Source: DASTPP01 sp035762175 (GTDB lineage Bacteria; Myxococcota_A; Polyangia; Polyangiales; Polyangiaceae). Taken from it: a stretch of DNA of 54,700 bases. A program made the position numbers and the translations under genes. Below, piece by piece: positions 10,382-19,680 of this stretch (positions within the stretch are counted from its first letter, which is position 1; each line of letters opens with the position of its first letter). The DNA lies in assembly GCA_035762175.1 (NCBI GenBank), contig DASTPP010000225.1:1-54700 (forward strand). The letters are read 5' to 3'. The notes below the pieces were generated by a model, which saw only the letters and a program-made list of their open reading frames with translations, was not told the DNA's origin and ran no database searches.

Positions 10382-12597
10382 CCCGCCCGCCCGGCCGGCG
10401 ACGCGCCGCCGGCCAGGCGCAGCGCCGCGGCCATGATCTCGTCTTCTTGCACGAGCACCAGGTTCGCGGCCTCGGCGAGCGGCACGAACGAGTCGGCCGA
10501 GGTCGCGCGGGCGAAGGGCACGCGGCGCGCCTCGGGGTCGTCGAGCAGGCAGGCGGCGATCGCCTCCGAGACGTTGCCCGACCGGCGGCACTCGTCGACC
10601 ACGAGCAGGGCCTTGCAGGCGAGCGCGTGCGCGCGAATGGCCGCCTCGGGCAGGGGCGCGAGCCAGCGCAGATCGACGACGCGCGCGTCGAGGCCCCGCT
10701 CGGCGAGCCTTCGGCGCACGCGCAGGCTCATGGGCACGCCGTTGCCGTAGGTGACGATGGCGAGGTCTTCGCCCTCGCCGTAGACGCCGACCTCGCCGAC
10801 GTCGATGGCCTCGCCGGCGGGGGGCAGGGCGAAGGCCCACGCGTTGTCGCCGGGCTCGAGATCGCGGGCGTGGTAGAGCGCGATGGGCTCGACGAAGGCC
10901 GACACGCGCCCGTCGATCTTGGCGGCGGCGAGCAGGGTGCGCAGCATCTTCACGGCGTCGTCGCCCCGCGAGGGCACGGCGACGATGACGCCGGGCAGGT
11001 CGCGCAGCACGGCGAGGCTGTCGTCGTTGTGAAAGTGGCCGCCGAAGCCCTTCTGGTAGCCGAGGCCCGCGATGCGCACCACCATGGGGTTCTTGAGCTG
11101 GCCGCGCGAGAAGAACGAGAGCGTGGCGGCCTCGCCCCGGAGCTGGTCTTCGGCGTTGTGCAGGTACGCGAGAAACTGAATCTCGGGCACCGGCAAGAGC
11201 CCCGCCTGGCCGGCGCCGAGCGCGAGCCCGAGAATGGTCTGCTCGTCGAGCAGGGTGTTGAAGACGCGCGCCGGGCCGAAGGCCTTCCAGAGGCCCAGGG
11301 TGACGCCGTAGACGCCGCCCTTCTGCGCGACGTCCTCGCCGAAGAGGAGCATCTCGGGGTACTTGCGCATCAGGTCGGCGAGGCCGGCGCGCAGGCAGAG
11401 CGCGAGCGGCTTCGGGCGGGCGGCGTCGTCGGGCGGGGGGGCGTAGCCCGCGCGGCGCGCCTCGGCGGCGACCGCGCCGGGCGTGTCGGGGGCGATGCTG
11501 GCCATCACCTCGGCGCGCGTCCTCAGCTTCGGGCGGCGCACCGCCTCGGCCGAGAGCTCGCGGACGCGGCGCTCGAGCCGGTCGATCGTCGCGACGAGCT
11601 CGGCCGGGGCGAGGGCGCCCGCCTCGAGCAGGCTCGCCGCCGCGAGCAAGACCGGGTCGCGCGCCTCGGCGAGCGCGATCTCGTCGGCACCGCGGTACTC
11701 GGAGTCGAGATCGCTGCCGGCGTGGCCCCAGACCCGCTCGCAGGCGAGGTGCAGAAACACCGGGCGGCGCTCGCGGCGGCAGAGCCCCACGGCGCGCGCG
11801 GTGGCCTCGAAGCAAGCCGACAGATCGCGCCCGTCGGCGGACACGTACTCGAGCGCCGGCATCGCGCGCATTCTCGCCGCGACCCAGCCCTCGGGCGTGC
11901 GCACCGAGACGCCGATGCCGTTGTCTTCGCAGACGAAGAGCACGGGCACCGGCAGCCGCTGGTAGGCCGCCCACGACGCCGCGTTGAGCGCGCCCTGGGC
12001 CGTCGAGTGGTTGAGCGAGGCGTCGCCGAACGAGCAGACGACGATCGCGTCGCCCGCCCCGCCCGGCGCGCGCCGGCCGAGCCGCGGGGCGCGCTCGAGG
12101 GCGACGGCCAGGCCCACGGCCTTCGGCAGGTGCGAGGCGATCGTGCTCGTCTGCGGCGGGATCCCGAGCGGGACGCTGCCGAACACCTTGTGGCGGCCGC
12201 CGGCGATGGGGTCGTCGGCCGAGGCGGCGAGCGAGAGCAAGAGCTCGAAGGCGGCGTCGACCGCGGGGTCTTGCCGGGCGCGCTCGACGAAGAAGGCGCC
12301 GCTGCGGTAGTGCAAGAGCGCCGGGTCGCTCGCGCGCGTCAGCCGCCCGAGCGCCACGTTGCCCTCGTGCCCCGCGCTGCAGATGGTGTAGTAGCCCTGG
12401 CCCCGCGCCCGCAGCTCGTGCGACTCGACGTCGACGAGGCGGCAGGTGAGCTGCGACTCGAAGAGCTCGCGCGCGAGGCCGTGGTCGAGGCGCAGCGGGG
12501 GCGCGCCGGGGGCCCCCCTCGCGCCCTCGCGGGCGAGCGACCGGAGGCGCGCGACGGATCGGCGGGCACGTTCGAGCGGCATGCTGGCGCCGCCCAT
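10378..12597 (-). CDS. 2-oxoacid dehydrogenase E1, alpha and beta subunits fused
   Basis: This is a 739-residue thiamine-diphosphate enzyme. Residues to about 370 form the alpha-type half (C-S-A-G-H-E-G-N; TPP/Mg motif G-D-A-S-L-N). From about residue 400 the beta-type half follows (G-E-D-V-A-Q-K-G-G-V-Y; transketolase C-domain with V-V-D-E-C). In most bacteria these are two polypeptides; fused forms occur among branched-chain 2-oxoacid or acetoin/pyruvate-type E1s. The likely role is oxidative decarboxylation of branched-chain oxoacids, feeding acyl-CoA to branched fatty acids as in myxobacteria, but E2/E3 genes are not adjacent and the substrate is inferred. ATG at 12597 or 12582 could start translation; both have weak G-rich sites. 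The gene converges on malic enzyme with overlapping stops and diverges from the SRPBCC gene. Confidence 0.88.
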   Translation of the reverse strand: MGGASMPLERARRSVARLRSLAREGARGAPGAPPLRLDHGLARELFESQLTCRLVDVESHELRARGQGYYTICSAGHEGNVALGRLTRASDPALLHYRSGAFFVERARQDPAVDAAFELLLSLAASADDPIAGGRHKVFGSVPLGIPPQTSTIASHLPKAVGLAVALERAPRLGRRAPGGAGDAIVVCSFGDASLNHSTAQGALNAASWAAYQRLPVPVLFVCEDNGIGVSVRTPEGWVAARMRAMPALEYVSADGRDLSACFEATARAVGLCRRERRPVFLHLACERVWGHAGSDLDSEYRGADEIALAEARDPVLLAAASLLEAGALAPAELVATIDRLERRVRELSAEAVRRPKLRTRAEVMASIAPDTPGAVAAEARRAGYAPPPDDAARPKPLALCLRAGLADLMRKYPEMLLFGEDVAQKGGVYGVTLGLWKAFGPARVFNTLLDEQTILGLALGAGQAGLLPVPEIQFLAYLHNAEDQLRGEAATLSFFSRGQLKNPMVVRIAGLGYQKGFGGHFHNDDSLAVLRDLPGVIVAVPSRGDDAVKMLRTLLAAAKIDGRVSAFVEPIALYHARDLEPGDNAWAFALPPAGEAIDVGEVGVYGEGEDLAIVTYGNGVPMSLRVRRRLAERGLDARVVDLRWLAPLPEAAIRAHALACKALLVVDECRRSGNVSEAIAACLLDDPEARRVPFARATSADSFVPLAEAANLVLVQEDEIMAAALRLAGGASPAGRAG

Positions 12598-12764
12598 ACA
12601 CCCGCCGGCGCCGCGCGTCGTGCTGCCGCGCCGGCCCGGCCCCCGCGGCTCGAGCGAGCGCGGCCCCGGGGCGTCGCCGGGGCGCCCTCGCGGGCCGGAA
12701 ACTTGCCCGGCCGGCGGGGCGGTGCCTACAGCACCGGCCTCTCTACCCGCGGGAGGTCTCCGAC

Positions 12765-13319
12765 GTGCTGAAGAAAATTCTGATCGGTTTGGGCGCGCTG
12801 CTCGTGGCATTCGTCGCGTTCGTCTCCACCCGCCCCGGCACGTTCCGGATCGAGCGCTCGGCGCGCATCGACGCCCCGCCGGGCGTGGTGTTCGCGCAAG
12901 TGAACGACTTTCACGCGTGGGAGGCCTGGTCGCCCTGGGCGAAGCTCGACCCGAACATGAAGGCGACGTACGCGGGCCCCGCCTCGGGCGTCGGCGCGAG
13001 CTACGCCTGGGCGGGCAACGACGAGGTCGGCGAGGGCAAGATGACCCTCACCGAGAGCCGGGCGCCGCAGAAGGTCGGCATCAGGCTCGAGTTTCTCAAG
13101 CCCTTCGAGGCCACCAACACGACCGAGTTCACGTTCACGCCGAGCGGCGCGACGACCGACGTGGTCTGGTCGATGCAGGGCACCAACAACTTCGTGTCCA
13201 AGCTGATGGGCGTCTTCGTGGACATGGACGCGATGATCGGCGCCGACTTCGAGAAGGGTCTCGCGTCGCTCAAGCAGGTGAGCGAGGCGCAGAAGCCCGC
13301 CGAGGTCGCGCTGCCCTGA
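12765..13319 (+). CDS. SRPBCC-family (polyketide cyclase-like) protein
   Basis: This is a 184-residue protein with an N-terminal hydrophobic helix (residues 1-21), then a START/SRPBCC helix-grip fold. The family pattern is visible as I-E-R-S-A-R-I-D-A-P-P, V-N-D-F-H-A-W-E-A-W-S-P-W, and a late segment W-S-M-Q-G-T-N-N-F followed by a C-terminal helix of the D-F-E-K-G-L type. These proteins bind hydrophobic ligands in a cavity; the ligand is unknown. The N-terminal helix may anchor it in the membrane. The GTG at 12765 follows GGGAGG at good spacing. It is transcribed towards hrpB, which begins 91 bp later, and is divergent from the E1 gene. Confidence 0.85.
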   Translation: MLKKILIGLGALLVAFVAFVSTRPGTFRIERSARIDAPPGVVFAQVNDFHAWEAWSPWAKLDPNMKATYAGPASGVGASYAWAGNDEVGEGKMTLTESRAPQKVGIRLEFLKPFEATNTTEFTFTPSGATTDVVWSMQGTNNFVSKLMGVFVDMDAMIGADFEKGLASLKQVSEAQKPAEVALP

Positions 13320-13410
13320 GCCGAGCCGCGGCGGGCCGCGCCCCGGGGGGGCCGGCTTGCCGCCCGCGGCCGTCGCCGCGCGGGCCGGGTGCGTATACCC
13401 TGGGCCGCGC

Positions 13411-15741
13411 ATGAGCGAGCTGCCCGTCTACGCCCTGCGACCCGAGTTCGAGCGGCGCCGGCCCGAGCGCCGGCTCGTGCTCAGCTCGCCCACGGGCTCG
13501 GGCAAGTCGACCGAGGTGCCCCGCTGGTTCGGCGGGCGCGTGGCCGTCGTCGAGCCCCGCCGCGTCGCCTGCCGCGCCCTCGCCCAGCGCGTCGCCGAGC
13601 TCGAGGGCGCGGCGCTCGGCGGCGAGGTCGGCTACCGCGTGCGCGACGAGAACCGCGCCGGCGAGGCGAGCCGCATCGTCTTCGCCACGCCGGGCATCGT
13701 GCTGCGGGCCTTCGACGAGTTCTGCCGCTTCGACGCCGTGGTGCTCGACGAGTTCCACGAGCGGGGCCTCGAGGTCGACCTCTTGCTCGGCCTGCTGCTC
13801 GCCCGCTACGAGGGCCGGCTGCTCGTCATGTCGGCGACCCTCGACGGCGACCGCGTCGCCGCCCATGTCGGCGGCCCGCACCTGCGCGCCGAGGGTCGCG
13901 CGCACCCGGTCGCCGTTCGCCACGTGCCGGGCGACGACCTCCTGCCCGACCCGCGCGGGCTCGAGGCGCGGCTCGGGCGCGCGCTCGACCTCTCGCGCGA
14001 CGACCCGGGCGACGTGCTGGTCTTCTTGCCGGGCAAGGGCGAGATCGCCGACGCCGCCCGCTGGCTCGGGGGCCGGGGCGATCTCAGCGTCGTGCCGCTG
14101 CACGGCGATCTCTCGCTCGACGAGCAGCGGCGCGCGTTCGCGCCCGCGTCGCGCCGCAAGGTGATCGTGGCGACCAACGTCGCCGAGACCTCGCTGACGA
14201 TCCCCGGGGTTGGTGTGGTGATCGACTCGGGGCTCGTCCGCCAGACGCGCTACCATCAGGGGCGCGGCCACCTGACGCTCGTGCCGATCGCGCAAGATAG
14301 CGCCGACCAGCGGGCCGGGCGCGCCGGCCGCACGGGCCCGGGGGTCGCGTACCGCCTCTGGGCCCAGGCGGCGAAGCTCGCGCCGGCGACGCCCCCCGAG
14401 GTGCACCGCGAGTCGCTGGTGCCGCTCGTGCTCGGCGCGGCCGCCTGCGGGCTCGACGCGGCCGCGCTGCCGCTGCTCGACCGCCCGAAAGACCACGCGC
14501 TCGCGGCCGCGACCGACGAGCTGCGGGCGCTCGGCGCGCTCGACGAGGCGGGCGCCATCACCCCGCGCGGCGTCGAGCTCTTCGGGCTGCCGCTCGACGC
14601 GCCGCTCGGGCGGCTGATCGTCGAGGCGCGACGATCGGGTGGCCTCGAAGACGCCATCGATCTGGCGGCCGCGCTCTCGGTCGGCCGGCCCCTCTTCGTG
14701 CCGGGGCAGGCCGCGGCCGACGACGAGCCCGGCGCCCCCGACTGCGACGCGACGGCGCTGGTGCGGGCCCTGCGCGCCGGCGACCCGGGCGGCGGCGCGC
14801 TCAGCCGCTTCGCCCTCGAGAGCGCCCGGCAGGCGTCGGCCCGCCTGCGCCGCGCGCACGGGCTGCCCGAGCGCCCCGAGCCCGACGCCCCCTTCGATCG
14901 CGAGCGGCTCGCGCGCGCCGCCCTCGCCGCCGACCCGCGCTGCGCCCACGTCGCCCGCCCGCGCGGCAGCGCCCTCCTGTACAGCAACGGCGGCACCGAG
15001 CTCGAGCTGGGGCGCGAGAGCCGCGTGCGCCGCGCGCGCGAGGCGCCTCCGGCCATCGCCGTGCTCGCCACGCGCGCGGTGGGCCTCGGGCGCGGCGAGA
15101 CGGCGGTCTACGTCACCTGCGCGACGCCGTTGACGCTCGGGGCGCTGGTCGAGGCGGGGCTCGGGCGCGACAGGCTCGCCGAGACGCGCGTCGAAGGCGG
15201 GAGGGTCGTCGCCCGCGTCGAGCGCGTCTACGCCCGGCGCGTGCTCGCGACGCGCGACGAGGTGCCCCGCGGCGAGGTGGCGCGCGAGGCGCTCGCGGCC
15301 CTCTTGGTGCGCGGCTCGGTGTTCCGCGCGAGCGTCGATCTCACGCGCGAGCGCCTCGCCGCCGCGGCCCTCTGGGCGGCGCTCGCCCCGATCGCCGACG
15401 GCGCCCCGCCCGGCGCCCCCGCGGCCGTGCCCACGGTCGAGCAGTGGGCGGCCGAGCGGGTCGCGGCCCTCGGCTTCGAGAGCGGCGACGACTTCGCCTT
15501 GCTCTCGCCCGGCGACTTCGAAGCGCCCGACCTGCCCGCCGACGTGCGCGCCTGGCTCGACCGCGACTTCCCCCGCTCGGTGCGGGTCGGCGACGCGACC
15601 TACGAGGCCGACTACGACGCGGCGGCGCGCCGGGTCGTGCTGCGCAAGGTGCGCGGCGCCCGGCGCGACCCCCCGCCGCCCGCGCTCTTGCCGCGCTTTC
15701 CGGGCCTGCGGGTCGTCGTCGACGGCCGCACGCTACGCTGA
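13411..15741 (+). CDS. hrpB: ATP-dependent RNA helicase HrpB-type (DEAH family)
   Basis: This is a 776-residue DExH helicase. Motif I is T-G-S-G-K-S-T; motif Ia region V-V-E-P-R-R-V-A-C-R; motif II D-E-F-H-E-R; motif III S-A-T-L-D. Then come T-N-V-A-E-T-S-L-T-I and motif VI Q-R-A-G-R-A-G-R-T. The DEFH form of motif II and the HrpB-specific C-terminal region (from about residue 470 to the end, with D-F-P-R-S-V-x-V and L-P-x-F-P-G-L-R) fit HrpB rather than HrpA. HrpB is a 3'-5' helicase of uncertain physiological role in bacteria. The ATG at 13411 gives a normal N-terminus shortly before motif I; the open frame extends upstream without features. A 14-bp palindrome (15752-15765, TGAGCCGCGGCTCA) lies just after the stop, between it and the convergent sigma gene. 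Confidence 0.93.
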   Translation: MSELPVYALRPEFERRRPERRLVLSSPTGSGKSTEVPRWFGGRVAVVEPRRVACRALAQRVAELEGAALGGEVGYRVRDENRAGEASRIVFATPGIVLRAFDEFCRFDAVVLDEFHERGLEVDLLLGLLLARYEGRLLVMSATLDGDRVAAHVGGPHLRAEGRAHPVAVRHVPGDDLLPDPRGLEARLGRALDLSRDDPGDVLVFLPGKGEIADAARWLGGRGDLSVVPLHGDLSLDEQRRAFAPASRRKVIVATNVAETSLTIPGVGVVIDSGLVRQTRYHQGRGHLTLVPIAQDSADQRAGRAGRTGPGVAYRLWAQAAKLAPATPPEVHRESLVPLVLGAAACGLDAAALPLLDRPKDHALAAATDELRALGALDEAGAITPRGVELFGLPLDAPLGRLIVEARRSGGLEDAIDLAAALSVGRPLFVPGQAAADDEPGAPDCDATALVRALRAGDPGGGALSRFALESARQASARLRRAHGLPERPEPDAPFDRERLARAALAADPRCAHVARPRGSALLYSNGGTELELGRESRVRRAREAPPAIAVLATRAVGLGRGETAVYVTCATPLTLGALVEAGLGRDRLAETRVEGGRVVARVERVYARRVLATRDEVPRGEVAREALAALLVRGSVFRASVDLTRERLAAAALWAALAPIADGAPPGAPAAVPTVEQWAAERVAALGFESGDDFALLSPGDFEAPDLPADVRAWLDRDFPRSVRVGDATYEADYDAAARRVVLRKVRGARRDPPPPALLPRFPGLRVVVDGRTLR

Positions 15742-15751
15742 GCCGGGCGGG

Positions 15752-15765
15752 TGAGCCGCGGCTCA
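15752..15765. terminator. Palindrome between convergent hrpB and sigma gene
   Basis: TGAGCCGCGGCTCA is a perfect 14-bp dyad 11 bp after the hrpB stop. It may be part of a termination hairpin, but it lacks a U tract and a loop, so function is uncertain. Confidence 0.3.
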
Positions 15766-15877
15766 TCGACATCGAAAGGTGCCCTGGCCCCCGAGCGCGG
15801 ACGCGCCCGACGCGCCCCCGCGGCGCGTTACGAGATTCGTGCCCTTCCCACGGCGCCAACGGCGCGAGAGAAAGCCC

Positions 15878-16513
15878 CTAGACGTCGTCCGGCATCGATT
15901 GCGCCATCAGCGCCTTGAGCTTGGCCTTGATCCGTTCGAAGCGCTTTCGCAACGAAGTCGCCTCCTTGCCAAGGTCGGCGGGGGTCAGCCCCGGCTCGTG
16001 CCCGCCGAGCACCCGGGCGATATCATTCCAAGATAGCCCCCGGTCGACGCGCAGCACGAGCAGGGCTTGCTCGTCCGGGGCGAGGCGCTCGCGTAGCCGC
16101 GCCGCGCGCTGCTTCATGTCAGTTCGCAGGTAGGGCATCGTTTGCGTGCGCACTTGCTGCTCGAGTTGTTCAAGCCCCGGGTGCCGGCTGAAGGGCACGC
16201 TCCGCCGCCGGAACGCATCTTTGCCATACCGAACCAGGGCGTGGCGCGCGAGCACGTACGCCCAGGTGCGAAAGCTGCTTGCCCACGCGAAGTGGGGCAC
16301 GCCCAGCCAAAGGTCTTCGCAGAATTGCGAGAAGACCTCCGAAGCAGACTGCGCGTCGCGCCGCATCGCCACCAGAAAGCCAAGCACCTCGGGGCCGTAG
16401 TACCGCAAGGCGAGCGTGGCCACGGCCTCGAAGTCGCCCGCGGCGTGCGAGCGCCTCAGCTCGGCCTCGACCTCGTCCCTGGTGCGGGCGTTCGCCCGGC
16501 GCTCTTCGGCCAT
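15878..16513 (-). CDS. ECF-type sigma factor, module 1
   Basis: This is a 211-residue sigma-70 family protein. Region 2 spans roughly residues 30-105, with F-R-T-W-A-Y-V-L-A-R-H. A linker holds T-Q-T-M-P-Y-L-R-T. Region 4 begins L-L-V-L-R-V-D-R-G-L-S-W-N-D-I-A and has an insertion before its DNA-recognition helix. Two other genes here (20740 and 36778) share these oddities, forming a distinct family. At the usual region 2.2 acidic motif (DAED) this protein reads D53-A-Q-S56, which lacks the two acidic residues that normally contact RNA polymerase. A Ser/Thr kinase gene starts 281 bp away on the other strand, with an ACTATC...GATAGT dyad between them. A kinase-controlled sigma factor is a reasonable inference; no anti-sigma gene is seen. 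Confidence 0.85.
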   Translation of the reverse strand: MAEERRANARTRDEVEAELRRSHAAGDFEAVATLALRYYGPEVLGFLVAMRRDAQSASEVFSQFCEDLWLGVPHFAWASSFRTWAYVLARHALVRYGKDAFRRRSVPFSRHPGLEQLEQQVRTQTMPYLRTDMKQRAARLRERLAPDEQALLVLRVDRGLSWNDIARVLGGHEPGLTPADLGKEATSLRKRFERIKAKLKALMAQSMPDDV

Positions 16514-16530
16514 GCTCGCCGCCCTCTTCT

Positions 16531-16550
16531 ACTATCTTTCGACCGATAGT
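16531..16550. promoter_or_regulatory. Inverted repeat ACTATC-N8-GATAGT upstream of sigma 1
   Basis: This 20-bp dyad lies 18 bp upstream of the sigma factor start, in the least GC-rich part of the divergent region 16514-16794, and runs into GTATACTTAC. The position suits an operator or promoter element for the sigma gene or for the divergent kinase. No -35/-10 pair can be assigned with confidence. The remaining part of the region contains no gene. Confidence 0.4.
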
Positions 16551-16794
16551 ATACTTACGCTTCGGTTGGGTAGCGTAGGCCAGGGTCTTTCACCCGGCTC
16601 GCGCTGCGAGCGGCGGGGTGACTTCGTCGGGTTTGTCACGAAAGTTAGCAAGCACGTTGACGAGCTGTTTTGTTGGTTTGCCCCCCAGCGTCGCCCCGAG
16701 AGAGCCGAGCGAAGCGGCTCGCGGCCCCCGCGCGAAGTCGTTTTTAGTCGCCAACCGCGGCCCTCGTTCGTCTTTCTAAGAAAGCGAGCCGCCC

Positions 16795-19632
16795 ATGAGC
16801 ACCGATCACGAGGGTCGAGACCCGACGACCTGGAACGACACGCCCGAGACGAGCTTCGCCCACGTGTTGCGCGAGATCGCCTTCGCGCCGATCGTCCCCC
16901 CCGAGCCGCCCGGCGGCGGGGGCGACGAGGGCGAGCTCGTCGGCACCCAGGTCGGGCCCTTTCGAATCGTCGACTGGCTGGGCAAGGGGGGCATGGGGCG
17001 CGTCTACCGCGCCGAAGATACCCGCCTGGGGCGGACGGTGGCCCTCAAGCTCTTGCCGCCGGCCGAGGCCTCGGACGCGACGGCGCGGGCGCTCTTGCTG
17101 CGCGAGGCGCGCAGCGCGGCGGCCATCAACCACCCGCGGGTGGCCACCATTTACGAGGTGGGCGACGGCGAGTCGGCCTTCATCGCGATGGAGTACGTGC
17201 CGGGTAAGACGCTGCGGGCGCTGGCGGGGGGGCGCCCGCTCCCGCCCGAGGTGGCGCTCGGCCACGCGCTCGCCATCGCCGAGGGGCTCTCGGCGGCGCA
17301 CGCGCAGGGCATCGTGCACCGCGATCTCAAGCCCGACAACGTCATGGTGAGCGACGACGGCTCGCTGAAGGTGCTCGACTTCGGCATCGCGCGCCCGCTC
17401 CGCGCGGCGGGGCCGGCGGTCGAGCCTGAGCGCCGACGGGCGGCGCACGCGATGTCGTTCCTTTCGTCCCCGGGGCAGGTGGTCGGCACGCGGGGGTACA
17501 TGGCGCCCGAGCAGGCCCGGGGCGAGCCGGTCGACGCCCGCGCCGACGTGTACGCGTTCGGCGTGCTGCTGCACGAGCTCCTCACCGGGCGGCGGCCCGA
17601 GCCCGGCGGCCAGCTCTCGGCGCCCTTGGGGGGCCCGGGGGCGCCCGCGCGGGTGCGCCGCTTGCTCCGGCGTTGCCTCGCGCCCGACCCCGCGCGGCGC
17701 TTCGCCGACGCCCGAGAGCTGCTCGAAGCGCTGCGCCAGGCGCCCGGGCCGCCGGCCCGGAGCGCGGCGGGGGTCCCGCGCCTGGCCGCCTTCACAGGCC
17801 TCGCGTTGCTCCTCCCGCTCGCCCTGATGGTGCTACCCGCCGGGCAGGGGCAACCGCCCCGGCCGCCGCCCCCCGCCGAGGAGGCGCAGCCGCCCCGGCT
17901 GAAAGAGCAGCGGTCTTTGACCGCCAACCCCGTGCTCAACCCGGTGTGGCGTCTCGCGCTGTCACCCGACGGCCAACGGCTCGCGTACAGCGACCGCACC
18001 GGCCTCTCGCTTCTCAACGTCGGCACGCGCGCGCGGCAGCCGCTCGCACTGCCAGACAAAGGCCTGTGGGTCGAGAGCCTCTCGTGGTTCCCAGATAACG
18101 ATGCGCTCTTGGTCGGCGCGCGCCAGCGTGGCGACAACCTCGTGCGGCTCTTCCGGGTGCCCACGCCCGGCGGGGGGGCGCGCGAGCTCGATCGGGGGCA
18201 CTTTGCCGCCGCCGCCCTGTCGCCCGACGGAGAGCGCATCGCGTTCGTCGGCGAAGGGGGGCTGGCGTGGCGCAAGCGTGACGAGCCGAAGCAGCATGCG
18301 CTCCTGACCTTCGCCCCGGGCGACGAGCTGAAGTCGTTCGCCTGGTCGCCCGACGGGCGCCACATCGCGTACGTGTTGCGCACGGGCGCGGGCGAGTCCG
18401 AGCGTTATGTGCTCGAGATGATCGCCCTGGAGGGCGGCGCCCGCACCCGCCTCGTCGAAAGTCGCGGGCTCGCGCTCTCGCACGACGGCTCGGGCCTGGC
18501 CTGGATGCGCCCCAATCACCTACTCTACCCCCTCGCCGAGTTGCCGCCCCGGCCCCCCGGCGCGAAGCTCTGGGCGTTGCCCGTCGACCCGTCGGGCGGC
18601 GGGGCCCTCGGCCCCGGGCGCGAGATCGCTGCTTGGTCCGGCGAGAGCGTCAGCCTCCTGAGCCTCGACCAGAGCGGGCACCGGCTCGCGCTCCTTCGCT
18701 ACAAAACGCAGGACGACGTTTACGTCGGGGCGCTGCGCCCCGACGGCCGCGGCCTGATCAAGGGCGCCCCTCGGCGCCTCACCGACGGCGGGTATAACGA
18801 GCGCGCCTCGGGCTGGACGCGCGACGGCAGCGCCGTACTCTTTACCTCGGACGATCGCAGCACGTTCGGCGCGATGCGGCAGCCGCTGACGGGCCCGCCC
18901 ACCGTCCTTGCCCACGCGGCCGACCGCCACGCGACGTGGCCCGCCCTCTCGCCCGACGGCACGTCGTTGCTCTATTGGCACCTGCCCTCTGGCCCCGAAG
19001 GCCAGGCGGGGGCGGTGCGCCTGATGCGGGCTCGGCCCGATGGCAGCGACCCCGTGGCCCTCTTCACCATGGCACGCACCTCGCCCCTCTCGGTCGTGGG
19101 CCGGCCGCCGCCGCAGCCGCAAACCTTTCGGTGCCCCCGCAAGGGCCTCCGCTGCATCGTCAGCGAAGACGGCGACGACGGGCGGGTCACCTTCTCTACC
19201 TTCGAGCCGGGCGGCGGGGGCGACCGCAAGCCCTTTTTGACGCTCGCGGTGGCCGGCGACGTCGGCCACTTCGGCTGGGCGGTGTCGCCGGACGGGCGCC
19301 GCATCGCGCTGCCGCTGCGCACGGGCCTCGAGATCTACCCCGTCGACGGCGGGCCGCCCGAGCACCACGCCCTGCGCCCCGAGTGCGCCCTGCGGTACGT
19401 CGATTGGGACGCGCGCGGCGACGGCTTCTTCGTGACCGCCAAGTGCCAGGACGACGACGAAATGTACCAGCTCTGGGCCGTGAAACCCGGCCAGGCGCCG
19501 ATCACCCTTTGGAAGGACAGCACGGCCTTTCTCAGCAACGTGAACGCCTCGCCCGACGGGCGCCATGTGGCCTTCTCGGCCAAGCCCTACAAGAACGACG
19601 TGTGGCTCCTCACGTTCCACGAAGACCTTTAG
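16795..19632 (+). CDS. Ser/Thr protein kinase with C-terminal beta-propeller-type sensor, module 1
   Basis: This is a 945-residue transmembrane Hanks-type kinase. Residues 21-32 read F-A-H-V-L-R-E-I-A-F-A-P, a motif shared with the other two kinases. The kinase domain follows: G-K-G-G-M-G loop near 63-68, Lys85, catalytic H-R-D (Asp177), D-F-G (Asp195) and G-Y-M-A-P-E. A hydrophobic stretch at about 330-348 is the membrane helix. From about 370 on, repeated blocks of S-P-D-G-x-R-I/L-A are WD40/TolB-like (PD40) blades, predicted to form an extracytoplasmic propeller that senses a ligand or protein. All catalytic residues are present. The ATG at 16795 has a purine-rich AAGCGAG upstream. The divergent sigma factor gene is the likely functional partner; the shared N-terminal motif may be the contact. 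A GC hairpin follows the stop. Confidence 0.92.
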   Translation: MSTDHEGRDPTTWNDTPETSFAHVLREIAFAPIVPPEPPGGGGDEGELVGTQVGPFRIVDWLGKGGMGRVYRAEDTRLGRTVALKLLPPAEASDATARALLLREARSAAAINHPRVATIYEVGDGESAFIAMEYVPGKTLRALAGGRPLPPEVALGHALAIAEGLSAAHAQGIVHRDLKPDNVMVSDDGSLKVLDFGIARPLRAAGPAVEPERRRAAHAMSFLSSPGQVVGTRGYMAPEQARGEPVDARADVYAFGVLLHELLTGRRPEPGGQLSAPLGGPGAPARVRRLLRRCLAPDPARRFADARELLEALRQAPGPPARSAAGVPRLAAFTGLALLLPLALMVLPAGQGQPPRPPPPAEEAQPPRLKEQRSLTANPVLNPVWRLALSPDGQRLAYSDRTGLSLLNVGTRARQPLALPDKGLWVESLSWFPDNDALLVGARQRGDNLVRLFRVPTPGGGARELDRGHFAAAALSPDGERIAFVGEGGLAWRKRDEPKQHALLTFAPGDELKSFAWSPDGRHIAYVLRTGAGESERYVLEMIALEGGARTRLVESRGLALSHDGSGLAWMRPNHLLYPLAELPPRPPGAKLWALPVDPSGGGALGPGREIAAWSGESVSLLSLDQSGHRLALLRYKTQDDVYVGALRPDGRGLIKGAPRRLTDGGYNERASGWTRDGSAVLFTSDDRSTFGAMRQPLTGPPTVLAHAADRHATWPALSPDGTSLLYWHLPSGPEGQAGAVRLMRARPDGSDPVALFTMARTSPLSVVGRPPPQPQTFRCPRKGLRCIVSEDGDDGRVTFSTFEPGGGGDRKPFLTLAVAGDVGHFGWAVSPDGRRIALPLRTGLEIYPVDGGPPEHHALRPECALRYVDWDARGDGFFVTAKCQDDDEMYQLWAVKPGQAPITLWKDSTAFLSNVNASPDGRHVAFSAKPYKNDVWLLTFHEDL

Positions 19633-19680
19633 CGCCGCGGCGCGCGCCCCGTCGCGCGACGCCGCGGGCCCCGCGGCGCT
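19631..19680 (+). terminator. GC-rich hairpin after kinase 1
   Basis: The arms AGCGCCGCGG (19631-19640) and CCGCGGCGCT (19671-19680) are perfectly complementary and overlap the stop codon. The interior contains a second CGCGCG/CGCGCG pairing. No U tract follows, so it may be a strong pause hairpin or an intrinsic terminator of the kind common in very GC-rich genomes. Confidence 0.5.

Noticed and set aside
16629..16638. Shared promoter-like word TGACAAACCC / TAACAAACCC upstream of sigma 1 and sigma 2
   Set aside because: A nine-of-ten match between two regions of this size is expected by chance.
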